Shown one piece after another: positions 43,068 to 52,493 of a stretch of DNA of 64,000 nucleotides. The DNA comes from Cohnella phaseoli. Lineage in GTDB: Bacteria > Bacillota > Bacilli > Paenibacillales > Paenibacillaceae. The notes beneath the pieces were generated by a model that worked only from the letters and a program-made list of their open reading frames with translations, had not been told where the DNA came from and made no database searches. The stretch spans positions 203,462-267,461 of the forward strand of contig NZ_QRDZ01000009.1 of the NCBI RefSeq assembly GCF_003386235.1. The letters run 5' to 3'. Position numbers and translations under genes: made by a program. Each line of letters begins with the position of its first letter. The first letter of the stretch is position 1.

Positions 43068-43936
43068 CGCGGAAACCTCTTAATTATAGAGAGGGCAGAG
43101 TGGCTTTGACGTTCCTGTTGCCTAGCGTCATTGGCTTTGCATTATTCTATCTGATACCGTTCGCAATGGGGCTCGTCTACTCGGTACTTGATCGAACGAT
43201 TGGCGGTTCATTTGTTGGATTTTCGAATTACATGGAACTGCTGAGTAGCGATTCCTTTCGTAAAGCCGTCTTGAACACGTTTTGGTTCATGGCGGCGAAC
43301 GTTCCCTTGATGCTTATGCTGTCACTTGGAATCGCACTCGTATTGAATCGGAATCTCTATTTGCGTCAGTTTCTTCGGATGGCTTTTGTCTTGCCGTTAG
43401 TTGTGCCCGTAGCCTCCGTCGTGATGGTGTGGCAAGCGCTCTTTGATTGGAATGGAACATTCAACGCTTGGCTGCATGCTGCCGGGCTTGAACGGATAGA
43501 TTGGATGAAGTCGGTCTGGGCGAGAAGCGTAATCTCCTTGTTTTACCTATGGAAGCATATCGGCTACAACATGATCTTATTGCTCGCCGGCCTGCAGAGC
43601 ATTCCGCGAGATTACTATGAAACGGCCGAACTGGAGGGGGCGGGCAAGTGGTTCCAATGCTATCGGATTACGCTTGTCTATTTGACGCCAACGATGGTTT
43701 TTGTCGTCCTGATGTCGGTGATGAATACGTTCAAAATATTTCGCGAAACGTACCTGATCGCAGGAGATTATCCGCATGACAGCATTTATACGCTTCAACA
43801 CTATATGAACAATATGTTCCTCGCGCTGGATGTGCAGAAGCTGTCGGCGGCGGCAACGCTTATGGTGATAGGTATCTTCATCCTTGTGACCGCATTGCTG
43901 CGCTTAGAGAAACGATACACGCAATTTATGGAATGA
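43064..43936 (+). CDS. ABC importer permease, MalF type, in sigma-factor operon
   Basis: A 290-residue permease with six membrane segments. The EAA loop reads ETAELEGAGKWFQCYRITLVYL; the usual ITLP is replaced by ITLV, so contact with the ATPase may differ. The ATG at 43064 overlaps the anti-sigma stop and has GGAG 5 nt upstream. Pairs with the MalG-type gene 13 bp downstream. Confidence 0.92.
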   Translation: MTRKPLNYREGRVALTFLLPSVIGFALFYLIPFAMGLVYSVLDRTIGGSFVGFSNYMELLSSDSFRKAVLNTFWFMAANVPLMLMLSLGIALVLNRNLYLRQFLRMAFVLPLVVPVASVVMVWQALFDWNGTFNAWLHAAGLERIDWMKSVWARSVISLFYLWKHIGYNMILLLAGLQSIPRDYYETAELEGAGKWFQCYRITLVYLTPTMVFVVLMSVMNTFKIFRETYLIAGDYPHDSIYTLQHYMNNMFLALDVQKLSAAATLMVIGIFILVTALLRLEKRYTQFME

Positions 43937-43949
43937 TGCGGGAGGATGA

Positions 43950-44825
43950 ATGAAGAAGAGTTTAACTCGAATATTACCGCTCACGCTGGCGATGGCATGC
44001 ATCGGGCTCTTGATGTTCTCTCCATTTGTGATTACTTTCACAAATTCATTTATGACAGAGCGTGAAATTCTCGGGAATTACGGACTGTTGGGGACGATGC
44101 CAGTCGTTACGCAAGGGGAGCCTGCTGTATTCGTAAATCTGAAGCTTATTCCGGATTGGCTGAGCTTCGAACAATACAGGAAAGTGTTGCTAGAGTCGCC
44201 AACGTATTTGTTTATGTTTTGGAATTCCGCCGCGATGGTTGCTGCCATCATTGCAGGACAGACGATTGTAAGCGCGCTGGCAGCCTATGCTTTTGCCAAG
44301 CTCCGGTTTAAGGGAAGAGAGGGTTGGTTTCGGGTTTACTTAATGACGATGCTGATGCCCTTCCAAGTGACCTTGGTTCCGAATTACCTTATCGCTGACA
44401 AATTAGGTTTGTTGAATACAGCCGGCGCGATTATTTTGCCAGGGATATTCGCAGCGTTCGGTGTGTTTATGCTGAGGCAATTTATGCTCTCGATTCCCTA
44501 TGCGCTTGTTGAAGCGGCACAGCTCGACGGTGCCGGCCACTATCGGATTTTCTATCGAATTATGCTTCCTTTAATGAAGCCGGGAATTGCGGCGCTGATC
44601 ATTTTGCTGTTCGTTGATTATTGGAATATGGTCGAACAGCCCTTGATTTTCTTGAAGGATGCATTTAAGCAGCCCTTATCGCTTTATTTGTCCACCCTTC
44701 ATAAGGAAGCCCAAGGCATTGGCTTTGCCGCATCGCTGATCTATATGGCGCCGATGGTCCTCCTGTTTTTATATGCGGAAGCTTATTTTATCGAAGGGGT
44801 TCAAATGTCGGGGATTAAAGGGTAG
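43950..44825 (+). CDS. ABC importer permease, MalG type, in sigma-factor operon
   Basis: A 291-residue permease with six membrane segments and a canonical EAA loop VEAAQLDGAGHYRIFYRIML. It ends QMSGIKG. GGAGG precedes the ATG. Between helices 1 and 2 it has an enlarged outside loop (about residues 40-70) compared with typical MalG proteins, which might contact the HlyD-like adaptor encoded next; that contact is inference. Confidence 0.92.
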   Translation: MKKSLTRILPLTLAMACIGLLMFSPFVITFTNSFMTEREILGNYGLLGTMPVVTQGEPAVFVNLKLIPDWLSFEQYRKVLLESPTYLFMFWNSAAMVAAIIAGQTIVSALAAYAFAKLRFKGREGWFRVYLMTMLMPFQVTLVPNYLIADKLGLLNTAGAIILPGIFAAFGVFMLRQFMLSIPYALVEAAQLDGAGHYRIFYRIMLPLMKPGIAALIILLFVDYWNMVEQPLIFLKDAFKQPLSLYLSTLHKEAQGIGFAASLIYMAPMVLLFLYAEAYFIEGVQMSGIKG

Positions 44826-44850
44826 CCCTGAGAGCGAGAGGGGGGATAGA

Positions 44851-46017
44851 ATGACTGCTGCGCCCACAGAGGATCTAAATGTAAGGAAAAAACGAAAAAT
44901 CGTGTGGTTCTCCGGTCTGTTGTTCGGTTCGCTCCTTTTTCTTACTCTGGCAAGCAACACGTTGTTGACATTAAACCTGCCAAAGGTACGAACTGAACTA
45001 GGAAGGGAAGGAGCGCTAGTGACAACATGGCACGGTACAGCCAGGCTGATGCCTCGGCAGCGTATCGATTTATCGAACAAGGCGGAATGGTCCGTTAAGA
45101 AAGTTCATGTGAAAGAAGGAGACCGGGTAGCCAAAGGGACGACGCTAGTGACGTACGAGAATCCTGCCGCCGAGCAGGAAGTTCTTGATAGGCAAGACGA
45201 ACTCGCGCAGCAGCGACTAGCGTTGGCCGGGTTGCAGGATGCCTATATTGAAGCCGTTCAAAATAACGACGAGATGCAAGTGCGCCGTTCGAAGCGGGAG
45301 CTGGAACGCGCGCAATTGGCCATTGGAGTTCAGGAGAGAAAACTGAGAACGATGCAGTCTGAGACGGGCGCTCGCGAACGTCTCCTTGCGCCTTTTGACG
45401 GGGTTGTGACGCAAGTTCGGGCGACGGCGCAGCTGCCTTCGGGGAGCGGAGGCCCGGACATTAGCGTAGTGAATAGTCAGCAAGGGTATCAATTCGAAAT
45501 AGACGTACCGGATGTCTGGGGGAGGAAGCTGCGTCCCGAGGAGAAGTTGAACGTTCAAATCGAACATGAGGGAGCGGCGGTTGCGGTTGAAGGGATCATA
45601 ATCGAAATTCGAGCAATCGCAACTGCAGCAGAAACTGAAGAAGCTTCCCTCCAAGAAGGAGGGAGAGGGAATCCCCATCCATTGGCATCCAGTCACCAAG
45701 TCGTTGTGAAGGTCCAACATCCGAATGTTCAAGCGAATGAACTCGTGAACGTGGAGTTGACACAAACGGAGAAAACCGATGGCGGCATGCTTATAACGAA
45801 CGCAGCGCTTCGTCAGGAAGGGAAAAACAGCTACGTGCTTGTCATCGAAGAGCGTTTAGGTCCGTTAGGCAATACTTTTATCGTTCGTAAGGCGCCCGTC
45901 CGTCTTGGCGGGACGAATGGTCAAGAAACACTGGTGTTACAAGGGGTATACCTGAAAGATCGCATCGTCGTCGAGAGCAGCGAGCCGCTAACGGAAGGTC
46001 AGCGCGTAAGAGTCTAA
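44851..46017 (+). CDS. HlyD-like membrane-fusion/adaptor protein
   Basis: A 388-residue adaptor with a single N-terminal membrane anchor (about 18-42, VWFSGLLFGSLLFLTLA). The outside part has a lipoyl-like half (VKKVHVKEGDRVAKGTTLVTYE), a coiled-coil hairpin (about 110-165, rich in Glu/Gln/Arg), the returning lipoyl half (LLAPFDGVVTQVRA) and beta-barrel domains to the end. Such adaptors usually serve exporters, for example YknX-type proteins in Firmicutes. The ATG at 44851 has GAGGGGGG 5 nt upstream. An adaptor within an importer operon is unusual. Confidence 0.88.
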   Translation: MTAAPTEDLNVRKKRKIVWFSGLLFGSLLFLTLASNTLLTLNLPKVRTELGREGALVTTWHGTARLMPRQRIDLSNKAEWSVKKVHVKEGDRVAKGTTLVTYENPAAEQEVLDRQDELAQQRLALAGLQDAYIEAVQNNDEMQVRRSKRELERAQLAIGVQERKLRTMQSETGARERLLAPFDGVVTQVRATAQLPSGSGGPDISVVNSQQGYQFEIDVPDVWGRKLRPEEKLNVQIEHEGAAVAVEGIIIEIRAIATAAETEEASLQEGGRGNPHPLASSHQVVVKVQHPNVQANELVNVELTQTEKTDGGMLITNAALRQEGKNSYVLVIEERLGPLGNTFIVRKAPVRLGGTNGQETLVLQGVYLKDRIVVESSEPLTEGQRVRV

Positions 46018-46058
46018 TAGTTCGGAGTCGCATCGATTCCATAAAGGAGAGGTTTAAT

Positions 46059-47378
46059 ATGAAAAAAAGTGGCGCATTTAGTTTGATTGTTGCCCTAATG
46101 ACGGCGTTGTCAGCATGCGCCGGCGGACAGGCCGGCAAGACGAACCAATTCGAGCAGGAGGGACAAGCCAGGAAGACAATCGTCTTATCCGTATTCCAAG
46201 CGCATCCTGTGTATTCCTTTGCTGCGAAAAAATACGGAGAGCGGCATCCCGATGTAGACATTCAAATTCAGGAATACAGTCAGGGCGAGGGCTCCGATCT
46301 TGAAGGCAAACTCGAGAAATATGTGAATATCACCAATACAGAGCTATTGTCTGGCAAGGGAGCCGATTTAATTTCCCTGGATGTGAGCGGCTTCCCGGTT
46401 GGGAAATACGTAGACAGACAAGCGTTAGCGAACTTAAGCGAATGGATGGAGCGGGACCCCGACTTTGATCCGCGATCGTATGAAATGAACATCCTGGACG
46501 GGGCCAAGATGAGAGGCGGGCTCTATACGCTGCCCCTTCGGTTTTTCCTGGACAGTCTTATGGGCGATGCAAAAGCGATCGAGCAATCCGGCGTGAAATT
46601 CGACGACCGTACATGGACATGGAGAGAATTCACAACAGTGGGCCAGGGCCTGGCGGAATCAGGAATCCACGAGTATTCGATGGGGAATACGCCGCCCGAG
46701 CTGATGCTGAACAATCTGTTCGTCGATAACTATACACGCATTGTCCATACAGAGAAGCACCCTGCCAGCTTCGATGCCCATGCATTCGTTGAGCTGATGG
46801 AGCAGGTGAGGACGATGTATGCGGACAAGGTGATCACGGATGCCGAAGTGAGCGCGGGAGATTATTTCTTTGCACCTGCTCTGATCCTGTCGCCTGAAGA
46901 TTATTTTATTGGGCCGGCGATGTTCTATGAGCAGGGGAAGATTTATTATAAGCCGCTCGCTGCAGGGCAACAGGCTGGAGGCGCTTTTGTCATGAATATG
47001 ACCTTGGGGATGAATAAAAATTCGAAGGTACAGGCGGAAGTGTGGGATTTCATGAAGTACTTAATGTCAGACGAGATCCAGACGATGCCTGATCTGCAAG
47101 GGTTCTCCGTCAATAAATCAGTAAATGAGAAAATGTTCAAGGAGCTTCAGGACAAAGGCGCAGTTGAGTCGCCAATGGGGTCCGCGATCCCGGTTCAGAA
47201 GGCAGACGGCGACAGGCTCAGGCAGATGGTATCGCAGGCGGTCACGCCGCAACAAAATGATTCGAAGATTCAAGCTATCATCGAAGAGGAAGCAAAGGCT
47301 TTCTACAGCGGTCAGAAATCGGCTCAAGCGGTTGCCGATTTGGTCGCGAACCGTGTGACGACTTATTTGAATGAGTAG
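46059..47378 (+). CDS. Solute-binding lipoprotein in sigma-factor operon
   Basis: A 439-residue family 1 solute-binding protein, lipid-anchored (lipobox LSAC about 18-21). It contains LSVFQAHPVYSFAAKKYGERHPDVDI at the start of the mature domain and FVMNMTLGMNKNSKVQAEVWDFMKYL near the end. It would deliver a ligand to the two permeases. AAAGGAGAGG precedes the ATG. Last gene of the unit; sequence is far from the other two binding proteins in the window. Ligand unknown, possibly a sugar or an envelope-derived compound. Confidence 0.9.
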   Translation: MKKSGAFSLIVALMTALSACAGGQAGKTNQFEQEGQARKTIVLSVFQAHPVYSFAAKKYGERHPDVDIQIQEYSQGEGSDLEGKLEKYVNITNTELLSGKGADLISLDVSGFPVGKYVDRQALANLSEWMERDPDFDPRSYEMNILDGAKMRGGLYTLPLRFFLDSLMGDAKAIEQSGVKFDDRTWTWREFTTVGQGLAESGIHEYSMGNTPPELMLNNLFVDNYTRIVHTEKHPASFDAHAFVELMEQVRTMYADKVITDAEVSAGDYFFAPALILSPEDYFIGPAMFYEQGKIYYKPLAAGQQAGGAFVMNMTLGMNKNSKVQAEVWDFMKYLMSDEIQTMPDLQGFSVNKSVNEKMFKELQDKGAVESPMGSAIPVQKADGDRLRQMVSQAVTPQQNDSKIQAIIEEEAKAFYSGQKSAQAVADLVANRVTTYLNE

Positions 47379-47499
47379 ACGGCAACAGAAGATCGGGCTC
47401 CAGTTCCTGTTGGAAAAGCCAATGCCGATGCTAACACGCTCACATAAAGTAATAGCATGTACCGACAACGCAGACAAAGTAAAAGGAAGCTGATTATTT

Positions 47500-47775
47500 A
47501 TGTCTTGTCATATCGGAAGGGTTGTTATTGTAAAAAACGAAGGTACGGTTATTTTCGGAAATGTACGCAATAATTCCCCAAGCAGCGCGTCGAATGACGA
47601 CGGAGGATCAACCGAAAGCGATACCGACGAGGTCTCAGTTGATGACATTCGATTCAGCGCGTCGATCCCGATCAGTCCGAACGTTCCTGATGTCACGATG
47701 TCGAAGTCGCAAACAAAAAATAAACAGCGCAGCACGGTACGAGGCACAAATGTTAAAAGCGGCCATCGCCGATAA
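47500..47775 (+). CDS. Small protein, possibly GerPA/GerPF-like spore protein
   Basis: A 91-residue protein starting MSCHIGRVVIVKNEGTVIFG. The N-terminus loosely fits GerPA/GerPF spore germination proteins (V-x-GxVxFG, then Pro/Ser-rich), but the later sequence (acidic stretch then basic tail TKNKQRSTVRG) does not match. AAAGGAAG lies 9 nt before the ATG. The YjcZ-type sporulation gene next door fits a spore context. A low-certainty family call. Confidence 0.5.
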   Translation: MSCHIGRVVIVKNEGTVIFGNVRNNSPSSASNDDGGSTESDTDEVSVDDIRFSASIPISPNVPDVTMSKSQTKNKQRSTVRGTNVKSGHRR

Positions 47776-47835
47776 GGGTACATCCGCAAAAAAAAACCGC
47801 GACTCTTATTGCATCGCGGGTTTGAACGATATTTA

Positions 47836-47925
47836 TTAGTAGCCAGCTCTTAAAATTATTACCAAGAGTATGAAGAGTACAAGTACAAAAGCAGCAGCCT
47901 GCATACCACCATAAACTCCGCTCAA
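47836..47925 (-). CDS. YjcZ-family sporulation peptide
   Basis: A 29-residue hydrophobic peptide, SGVYGGMQAAAFVLVLF followed by ILLVIILRAGY. Length, glycine-rich start and one membrane helix are typical of YjcZ-type sporulation proteins. The TTG at 47925 has GGTGG 7 nt upstream; GTG at 47934 would give 32 residues. Too short for routine gene finding. Function in the spore is not known. Confidence 0.8.
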   Translation of the reverse strand: MSGVYGGMQAAAFVLVLFILLVIILRAGY

Positions 47926-48192
47926 AGTATTCACCACCGATTTGTTTATTTGTGATTATTCATCACACCGTTAGCTTATGTACGACTGACTAAACGGTTC
48001 AGTACAATCACCCAAAGTAAACAAATCTCAGCGAATGCCTATTAAATAAAAAAAGATACCGGCTTGGCCGCATGACCGAGAAGCGATTGTTGCATGTTAC
48101 CAGAGAAATTGGCATAGTGGAATGGATGGGAATTGGAGCTTTTGCAAGTCCGCTTATTTGCTTATTATTTAGGAACAGGAGGGAGACTCATT

Positions 48193-48804
48193 ATGTATAC
48201 ACCAGCACATTTTAAGATTACCGATATCTCAGTCGCTCATCAGATTATAAGGGAACACAGCTTCGCTACATTATTCTCACAGCATGACGGAGAACCTTAT
48301 GCGACCCATTTGCCCTTAATTTTAGATGGGGATCGTTTGTACTTGTATGGGCATTTTGCTCGTTCAAATCCTCATTGGAAAGAGATAAGGAATCAAGTTG
48401 TGTTGGCCGTTTTTCATGGTCCGCATTGCTATATTTCTCCCTCCTGGTACGAAACCAACAAAGCGGTACCAACATGGAACTATGTGACCGTTCACGTATA
48501 TGGAGAAGTCGAATTTATAGATGACGAGATTGAATTGATGGACTCCTTGAGTGATATGGTATCCAAGTATGAAGCCGTTAATAGCTCTTACAGGTTGCAG
48601 GATATAGATCCTGATTTTCTGAGCGCCATGAATAAAGGTGTACAAGCTTTTAAAATGAAAATAAACAGGGTGGAAGGAAAAGCCAAGTTAAGCCAAAATC
48701 ATTCCGTACAACGTCAGGAATTCGTTGTTCAACAGCTAGAGAAGATCCCAAACACCGACGAGCAAAAAATCGCTTTACTTATGAAACGTAACCTGGCCCG
48801 TTAA
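48193..48804 (+). CDS. paiB: PaiB-type FMN-binding protein
   Basis: A 203-residue FMN-binding split-barrel protein: [11 protein letters not shown] at the start, [27 protein letters not shown] and [13 protein letters not shown] are the conserved PaiB blocks. In Bacillus, PaiB with PaiA affects sporulation and protease genes; a direct regulatory role remains poorly defined. No paiA is next to it. The ATG at 48193 has AGGAGGG upstream; the longer frame from 48133 lacks a site. Confidence 0.93.
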   Translation: MYTPAHFKITDISVAHQIIREHSFATLFSQHDGEPYATHLPLILDGDRLYLYGHFARSNPHWKEIRNQVVLAVFHGPHCYISPSWYETNKAVPTWNYVTVHVYGEVEFIDDEIELMDSLSDMVSKYEAVNSSYRLQDIDPDFLSAMNKGVQAFKMKINRVEGKAKLSQNHSVQRQEFVVQQLEKIPNTDEQKIALLMKRNLAR

Positions 48805-48829
48805 ATTAACGGGGAATATAATGAAATGG

Positions 48830-48855
48830 GGCAGCCGGTCTTCGGCTGCCTTTTT
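48830..48855 (+). terminator. Terminator of paiB
   Basis: Perfect 8-bp stem GGCAGCCG / CGGCTGCC with a 5-nt loop and five T residues. Also lies just past the convergent AraC gene. Confidence 0.93.
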
Positions 48856-48881
48856 CAGCGTGCAGATTCTTGCAACTGCAA

Positions 48882-49772
48882 CTAACGCTTCAATGCAAAT
48901 TTTCTGCGGAAGCCTGTGGGAGAGAGGCCTTCTTTCTTGGAAAATAAGGCGGAATAATACGAGACATGCTGGAAGCCTACCTCTTCGGCGATCCGGGCAA
49001 TCGACAAGGGGGTTTGCAGCAGCAGGCGTTTGGATTGTTCGAGACGGTAATATTGGAGATACGTTATGGGGGTCATCCCATAGACCTTTAGCATTGCCTT
49101 AGCCAAATAATTGGGGTGGTAGTTCATTTTTTCTTGCAATACCGAATTCGTGATATCGCTAGCGTAGTTTTGTCGGATGAACAGTTCGATTCGGTCAGCT
49201 ATCCTAATCGCAGTGTCGTTCATGGGCGATGCAAATTCACGGTCCAGATGCTGAAGGAACAATTGGAAGGAGGCTTGTCTTTTCCAGTTTCGAAGCGATT
49301 GCGGCTCGTTCTCCTGCTGAAAGAAGGTTTCCAGCACCTCCAGCGCTTTCGGCGACAGCTTCATATGTTTGGGAATGAAGATGGAAGAAACATCGGCATG
49401 GTGGAGATACGCCAGCTTTTTGTGTTCTTCGATTAACTCCATCTGTTTTCCCAAGCATTCGTTCATGTCGCAGCAGATTTGCCAACTGCCGAAGGTTTGA
49501 AAATGAATCCAAATGATTTCCGTATCCGTCGTACAGGGAACGTCGCCGTAGTGGTGTCCGTCCGGCAGTAGTATGAATCCTTCACCCTCGTTAATTTCCC
49601 AGGAACAACCGTTCTCTCCAATCGAAAGCATCCCTTTTCGGACAACAATGAGATCGAATACTTGGATGCAATTTCTTTCGATATGGGAATCTCCTACTCC
49701 GTAATAGGCATAACCGCAGTCTACGAAATAGGGAATGGGTGGAGAAATGAAGTGTAAAATCGCAGAATCCAT
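48882..49772 (-). CDS. AraC-family regulator of the arabinoside locus
   Basis: A 296-residue regulator: N-terminal cupin-like sugar-binding domain (about 20-100, VVRKGMLSIGE, EGFILLPDGHHYG) and two C-terminal helix-turn-helices (about 195-295, YLAKAMLKVYGMTPITYLQ, SIARIAEEVGFQHVSYYSALF). The start at 49772 has GGAGG 7 nt upstream; the TTG at 49787 lies before that site. Divergent from the importer/GH127 operon across 302 bp, so it probably activates it in response to an arabinose-containing sugar. Confidence 0.92.
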   Translation of the reverse strand: MDSAILHFISPPIPYFVDCGYAYYGVGDSHIERNCIQVFDLIVVRKGMLSIGENGCSWEINEGEGFILLPDGHHYGDVPCTTDTEIIWIHFQTFGSWQICCDMNECLGKQMELIEEHKKLAYLHHADVSSIFIPKHMKLSPKALEVLETFFQQENEPQSLRNWKRQASFQLFLQHLDREFASPMNDTAIRIADRIELFIRQNYASDITNSVLQEKMNYHPNYLAKAMLKVYGMTPITYLQYYRLEQSKRLLLQTPLSIARIAEEVGFQHVSYYSALFSKKEGLSPTGFRRKFALKR

Positions 49773-49930
49773 ACTCGTTCCTCCCAATATTGAATGGTTC
49801 AGAGTCCATTGTACTGTATCGTCAACATGATAAAAAGAGTTTCCCTGGATGAATTAAAAAAGGTTGAAATAATTGAAAAATAGGTTGGAATAAGGTGTTT
49901 TATTAAAAGAAAACCCATGTCACAATACAA

Positions 49931-49944
49931 TTAAAACGCTTTCC
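49931..49944 (+). promoter_or_regulatory. cre-like site for CcpA
   Basis: TTAAAACGCTTTCC matches 12 of 14 positions of the catabolite response element TGWAARCGYTWNCW. It lies 130 bp before the importer gene, between it and the AraC gene, and fits carbon catabolite repression. Confidence 0.6.
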
Positions 49945-49997
49945 AAAATCACACCGCGTTCAGTCGTCCCATGCTGGGGAGCTTCAAGGTTATGGTT

Positions 49998-50009
49998 CTA
50001 AACGTTTAG
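49998..50009 (+). promoter_or_regulatory. Palindrome CTAAACGTTTAG
   Basis: Perfect 12-bp CG-centred palindrome of LacI-family type, 66 bp before the importer gene. It may bind a LacI-type regulator encoded elsewhere or form part of the AraC control region. Confidence 0.45.
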
Positions 50010-50074
50010 CTCGAAGGCTGGGCCAAACGGATAGACATATACATTCTTGTACATTTTGAAGGGAGAGCGGGGCA

Positions 50075-51496
50075 ATGAACAACGGAAAGAAAATCGGGGC
50101 AGGTCTTCTCTCGGCTGCACTGGCGCTCAGTGTATTCGGCTGCGGGAACAACAAAAACAACGAGACAAACCCGGTATCGTCAGCGGCATCATCGGGAGCT
50201 GAAGCGACCAAAGCACCTGAAACGTCGTCTTCGAAGAGTGAAAAGGTTAAAATTACGTATTCGATGTGGGGAAGCGCGGAGGAAGGGAAAACCGTTCAGG
50301 CAACAGCGGACAAATTCAACGCTTCCCAAGACAAAATCGAAGTCGAAGTGGTTGCGATTCCTTGGGAAAGCTATATGACGAAGCTGAATACGCAGGCAAC
50401 GGGAGGTCAATTGCCGGATACCGGGATGCTTAAGGAGGATGGCGTCATCCAGTGGTCGACCGACGGCATGCTGAACGATGTAAGCGCCATGTACGAAGGC
50501 AGCGACAGTAAACCTTTGGATAGCCTCGCCTACAAATATCAAGGCAAAACGGTAGCTTACGCGGCAGCCAATGAAATTCTCCTTCTCTATTACAACAAAG
50601 ATATGTTCGACAAAGCGGGCGTGCCTTATCCGCCAGCCGCATTGGATAAAGCATGGACCTGGGACGATTTCGTAGCGGCGGCGAAGAAGCTGACGCTCGA
50701 TAAGAACGGAAAACATCCAGACGAAGACGGCTTTAATGCGGAAGGTATCGTTCAGTATGGCGCATCCGTCGAAAACCTGCCGTGGCAGCTGGAAACCTGG
50801 GCTCTCAGCAATGGCGGGGGATATTATTCCGCCGACGGTGCGGAAGTGAGAGTCGGCGAAGACGCCAGCATCGAAGCGATTCAGAAGGTCGCGGATCTTT
50901 ACTTGAAAGATCATGTTGCACCGTTGTCCGTCGGCCAGACCGATGACGGCATTCAGCGCACCATCATTGCGGGAACGGTCGCCATGGCCACGAACGGTCA
51001 GTGGAACGTAGGAACCAGCTTAAATGTCGCGAAGGAAGAAGGTCTGAACTACGGCATTGCCGTGCTGCCTTACATGAAGGATAAAGTGACCCTCGGCACG
51101 GGCGGCGCGAACGTCGTATTCTCCCAGACCAAGCATCCGGCAGAAGCCATGGAGTGGCTCAAATGGTATAACTCCGAAGAAAACAACTGGGGACTTATCA
51201 GTTCGGGAATCTGGATGCCGACGCTGGAAAAATGGTATACGGACGAAACCCTCACTCGCAAATGGGTGGAAAATCCGAACTTTCCTCCGTATGACGAGTA
51301 CAAGTCTGCGGTAGTCGATTATGCGAGATCTTCCGCTGCAAGACCTGCTTCCTGGTTCTACACCAACCATACGACGGAATTCAACACCTTGCTCGGCTCG
51401 ATTCTTGGAGATGTTTGGACCGGGAAAACGACTGCCAAAGACGCGATTTCCAAAAATCTCGATGCATTAAAAGCAGCTCATTCAGGCAACCAATAA
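50075..51496 (+). CDS. Sugar-binding lipoprotein, arabinoside importer
   Basis: A 473-residue family 1 solute-binding protein. The lipobox is SVFGC (about 20-24), then a Ser/Ala/Lys linker and the mature domain starting KVKITYSMWGSAEEG. It contains NEILLLYYNKDMFDKAGV and AMEWLKWYNSEENN. GGGAGAGCGGGG precedes the ATG. First gene of the operon with two permeases and GH127, so the ligand is probably a beta-L-arabinofuranosyl oligosaccharide; this is inferred from neighbours. Confidence 0.93.
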   Translation: MNNGKKIGAGLLSAALALSVFGCGNNKNNETNPVSSAASSGAEATKAPETSSSKSEKVKITYSMWGSAEEGKTVQATADKFNASQDKIEVEVVAIPWESYMTKLNTQATGGQLPDTGMLKEDGVIQWSTDGMLNDVSAMYEGSDSKPLDSLAYKYQGKTVAYAAANEILLLYYNKDMFDKAGVPYPPAALDKAWTWDDFVAAAKKLTLDKNGKHPDEDGFNAEGIVQYGASVENLPWQLETWALSNGGGYYSADGAEVRVGEDASIEAIQKVADLYLKDHVAPLSVGQTDDGIQRTIIAGTVAMATNGQWNVGTSLNVAKEEGLNYGIAVLPYMKDKVTLGTGGANVVFSQTKHPAEAMEWLKWYNSEENNWGLISSGIWMPTLEKWYTDETLTRKWVENPNFPPYDEYKSAVVDYARSSAARPASWFYTNHTTEFNTLLGSILGDVWTGKTTAKDAISKNLDALKAAHSGNQ

Positions 51497-51504
51497 ATTG
51501 ATAG

Positions 51505-51546
51505 AAAGGATGACCGCCAAGCTCACGCAAGCGGCGGTCATCCTTT
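51505..51546 (+). other. Intercistronic stem-loop after binding-protein gene
   Basis: Perfect 14-bp stem AAAGGATGACCGCC / GGCGGTCATCCTTT with a 14-nt loop and no T-run. It probably stabilises the upstream message or partly terminates it, giving more binding protein than permease. Confidence 0.85.
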
Positions 51547-51569
51547 AAACATGAGGTGGGAAGCGAGAT

Positions 51570-52493
51570 ATGGATACCATTAATAAACCTCTGGAACGAC
51601 GTTCCCGTATCTTTTCAAGCGAGGCGCGCGTTGCTTATATCTGTTTGATTCCTGCCTTTCTCGGACTGATCTTTCTGACGTATGTGCCTCTTCTGGGGGT
51701 GCTGGGAATCAGCTTGACGAATTGGACCGGGCTGAAAAGCCCCAAATTCGTCGGTTTCGATAATTACATCACGCTCTTCACCACCGACCCTTATCTGAAA
51801 GACTCGATCCTGGCGACGATCTATTTTGCCGTTTTATCCGTTGTCGGAAGTATGATTTATTCGCTTTTTATCGCGATGCTGCTGAATCGTAAAATTCCGG
51901 CCAGAGGTATCTTCAGAGCCGTATTCTATGTGCCGTTCGTGTTGCCGGCCGCCGCAATCTATGTGGGCTGGTCATGGCTGTACGAAGCGAATTTCGGATT
52001 CTTCAACTTTCTTCTCTCCGAAGTCGGATTGCGCAAGGTGCTCTTTATTGCCGACTCCAGCTACGTTGTGCCGTCGCTTTCCCTGATTTCGGTATGGCTG
52101 GCCGGGAATTTGATCGTGATTTTCTTGGCCGGGCTTCAGAACGTTCCGAGCGTCTACCATGAAGCGGCCGAAATGGACGGGGCGAACGGGTGGAATCGCT
52201 TCTGGCATATTACCGTGCCATGCATGACGCCGATCATCTTTTACAACCTGCTGATGAGCTTGATCGCCAATCTCCAAGTCGTCACGCCGGCCCTTTCTCT
52301 GACCAATGGCGGACCCGGCAACTCATCTCGTTTCATGACTTATCTCATGTACGATCAAGCGTTCGTGAATTACAAGCTGGGCTATGCCTGCGCGACTACC
52401 TTTATTATTTTCGCTATTCTAGCGGCTTTTACCGCCGTATTGTTCAAGACGTCCAATCGATGGATCTTCAATGAAGGAGGCGACGACAAATGA
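51570..52493 (+). CDS. Sugar ABC importer permease, MalF type, arabinoside operon
   Basis: A 307-residue permease with six membrane segments and EAA loop HEAAEMDGANGWNRFWHITV. Its stop overlaps the next permease start by 4 nt (ATGA). GAGGTGGG precedes the ATG. No ATPase in the locus. Confidence 0.94.
   Translation: MDTINKPLERRSRIFSSEARVAYICLIPAFLGLIFLTYVPLLGVLGISLTNWTGLKSPKFVGFDNYITLFTTDPYLKDSILATIYFAVLSVVGSMIYSLFIAMLLNRKIPARGIFRAVFYVPFVLPAAAIYVGWSWLYEANFGFFNFLLSEVGLRKVLFIADSSYVVPSLSLISVWLAGNLIVIFLAGLQNVPSVYHEAAEMDGANGWNRFWHITVPCMTPIIFYNLLMSLIANLQVVTPALSLTNGGPGNSSRFMTYLMYDQAFVNYKLGYACATTFIIFAILAAFTAVLFKTSNRWIFNEGGDDK

Noticed and set aside
47939..48027. GATTTGTTTA / TAAACAAATC inverted repeat with an inner ACTGA/TCAGT dyad
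   Set aside because: Arms are short and far apart in AT-rich DNA, and the region is the promoter area of the YjcZ gene; chance is a fair explanation.
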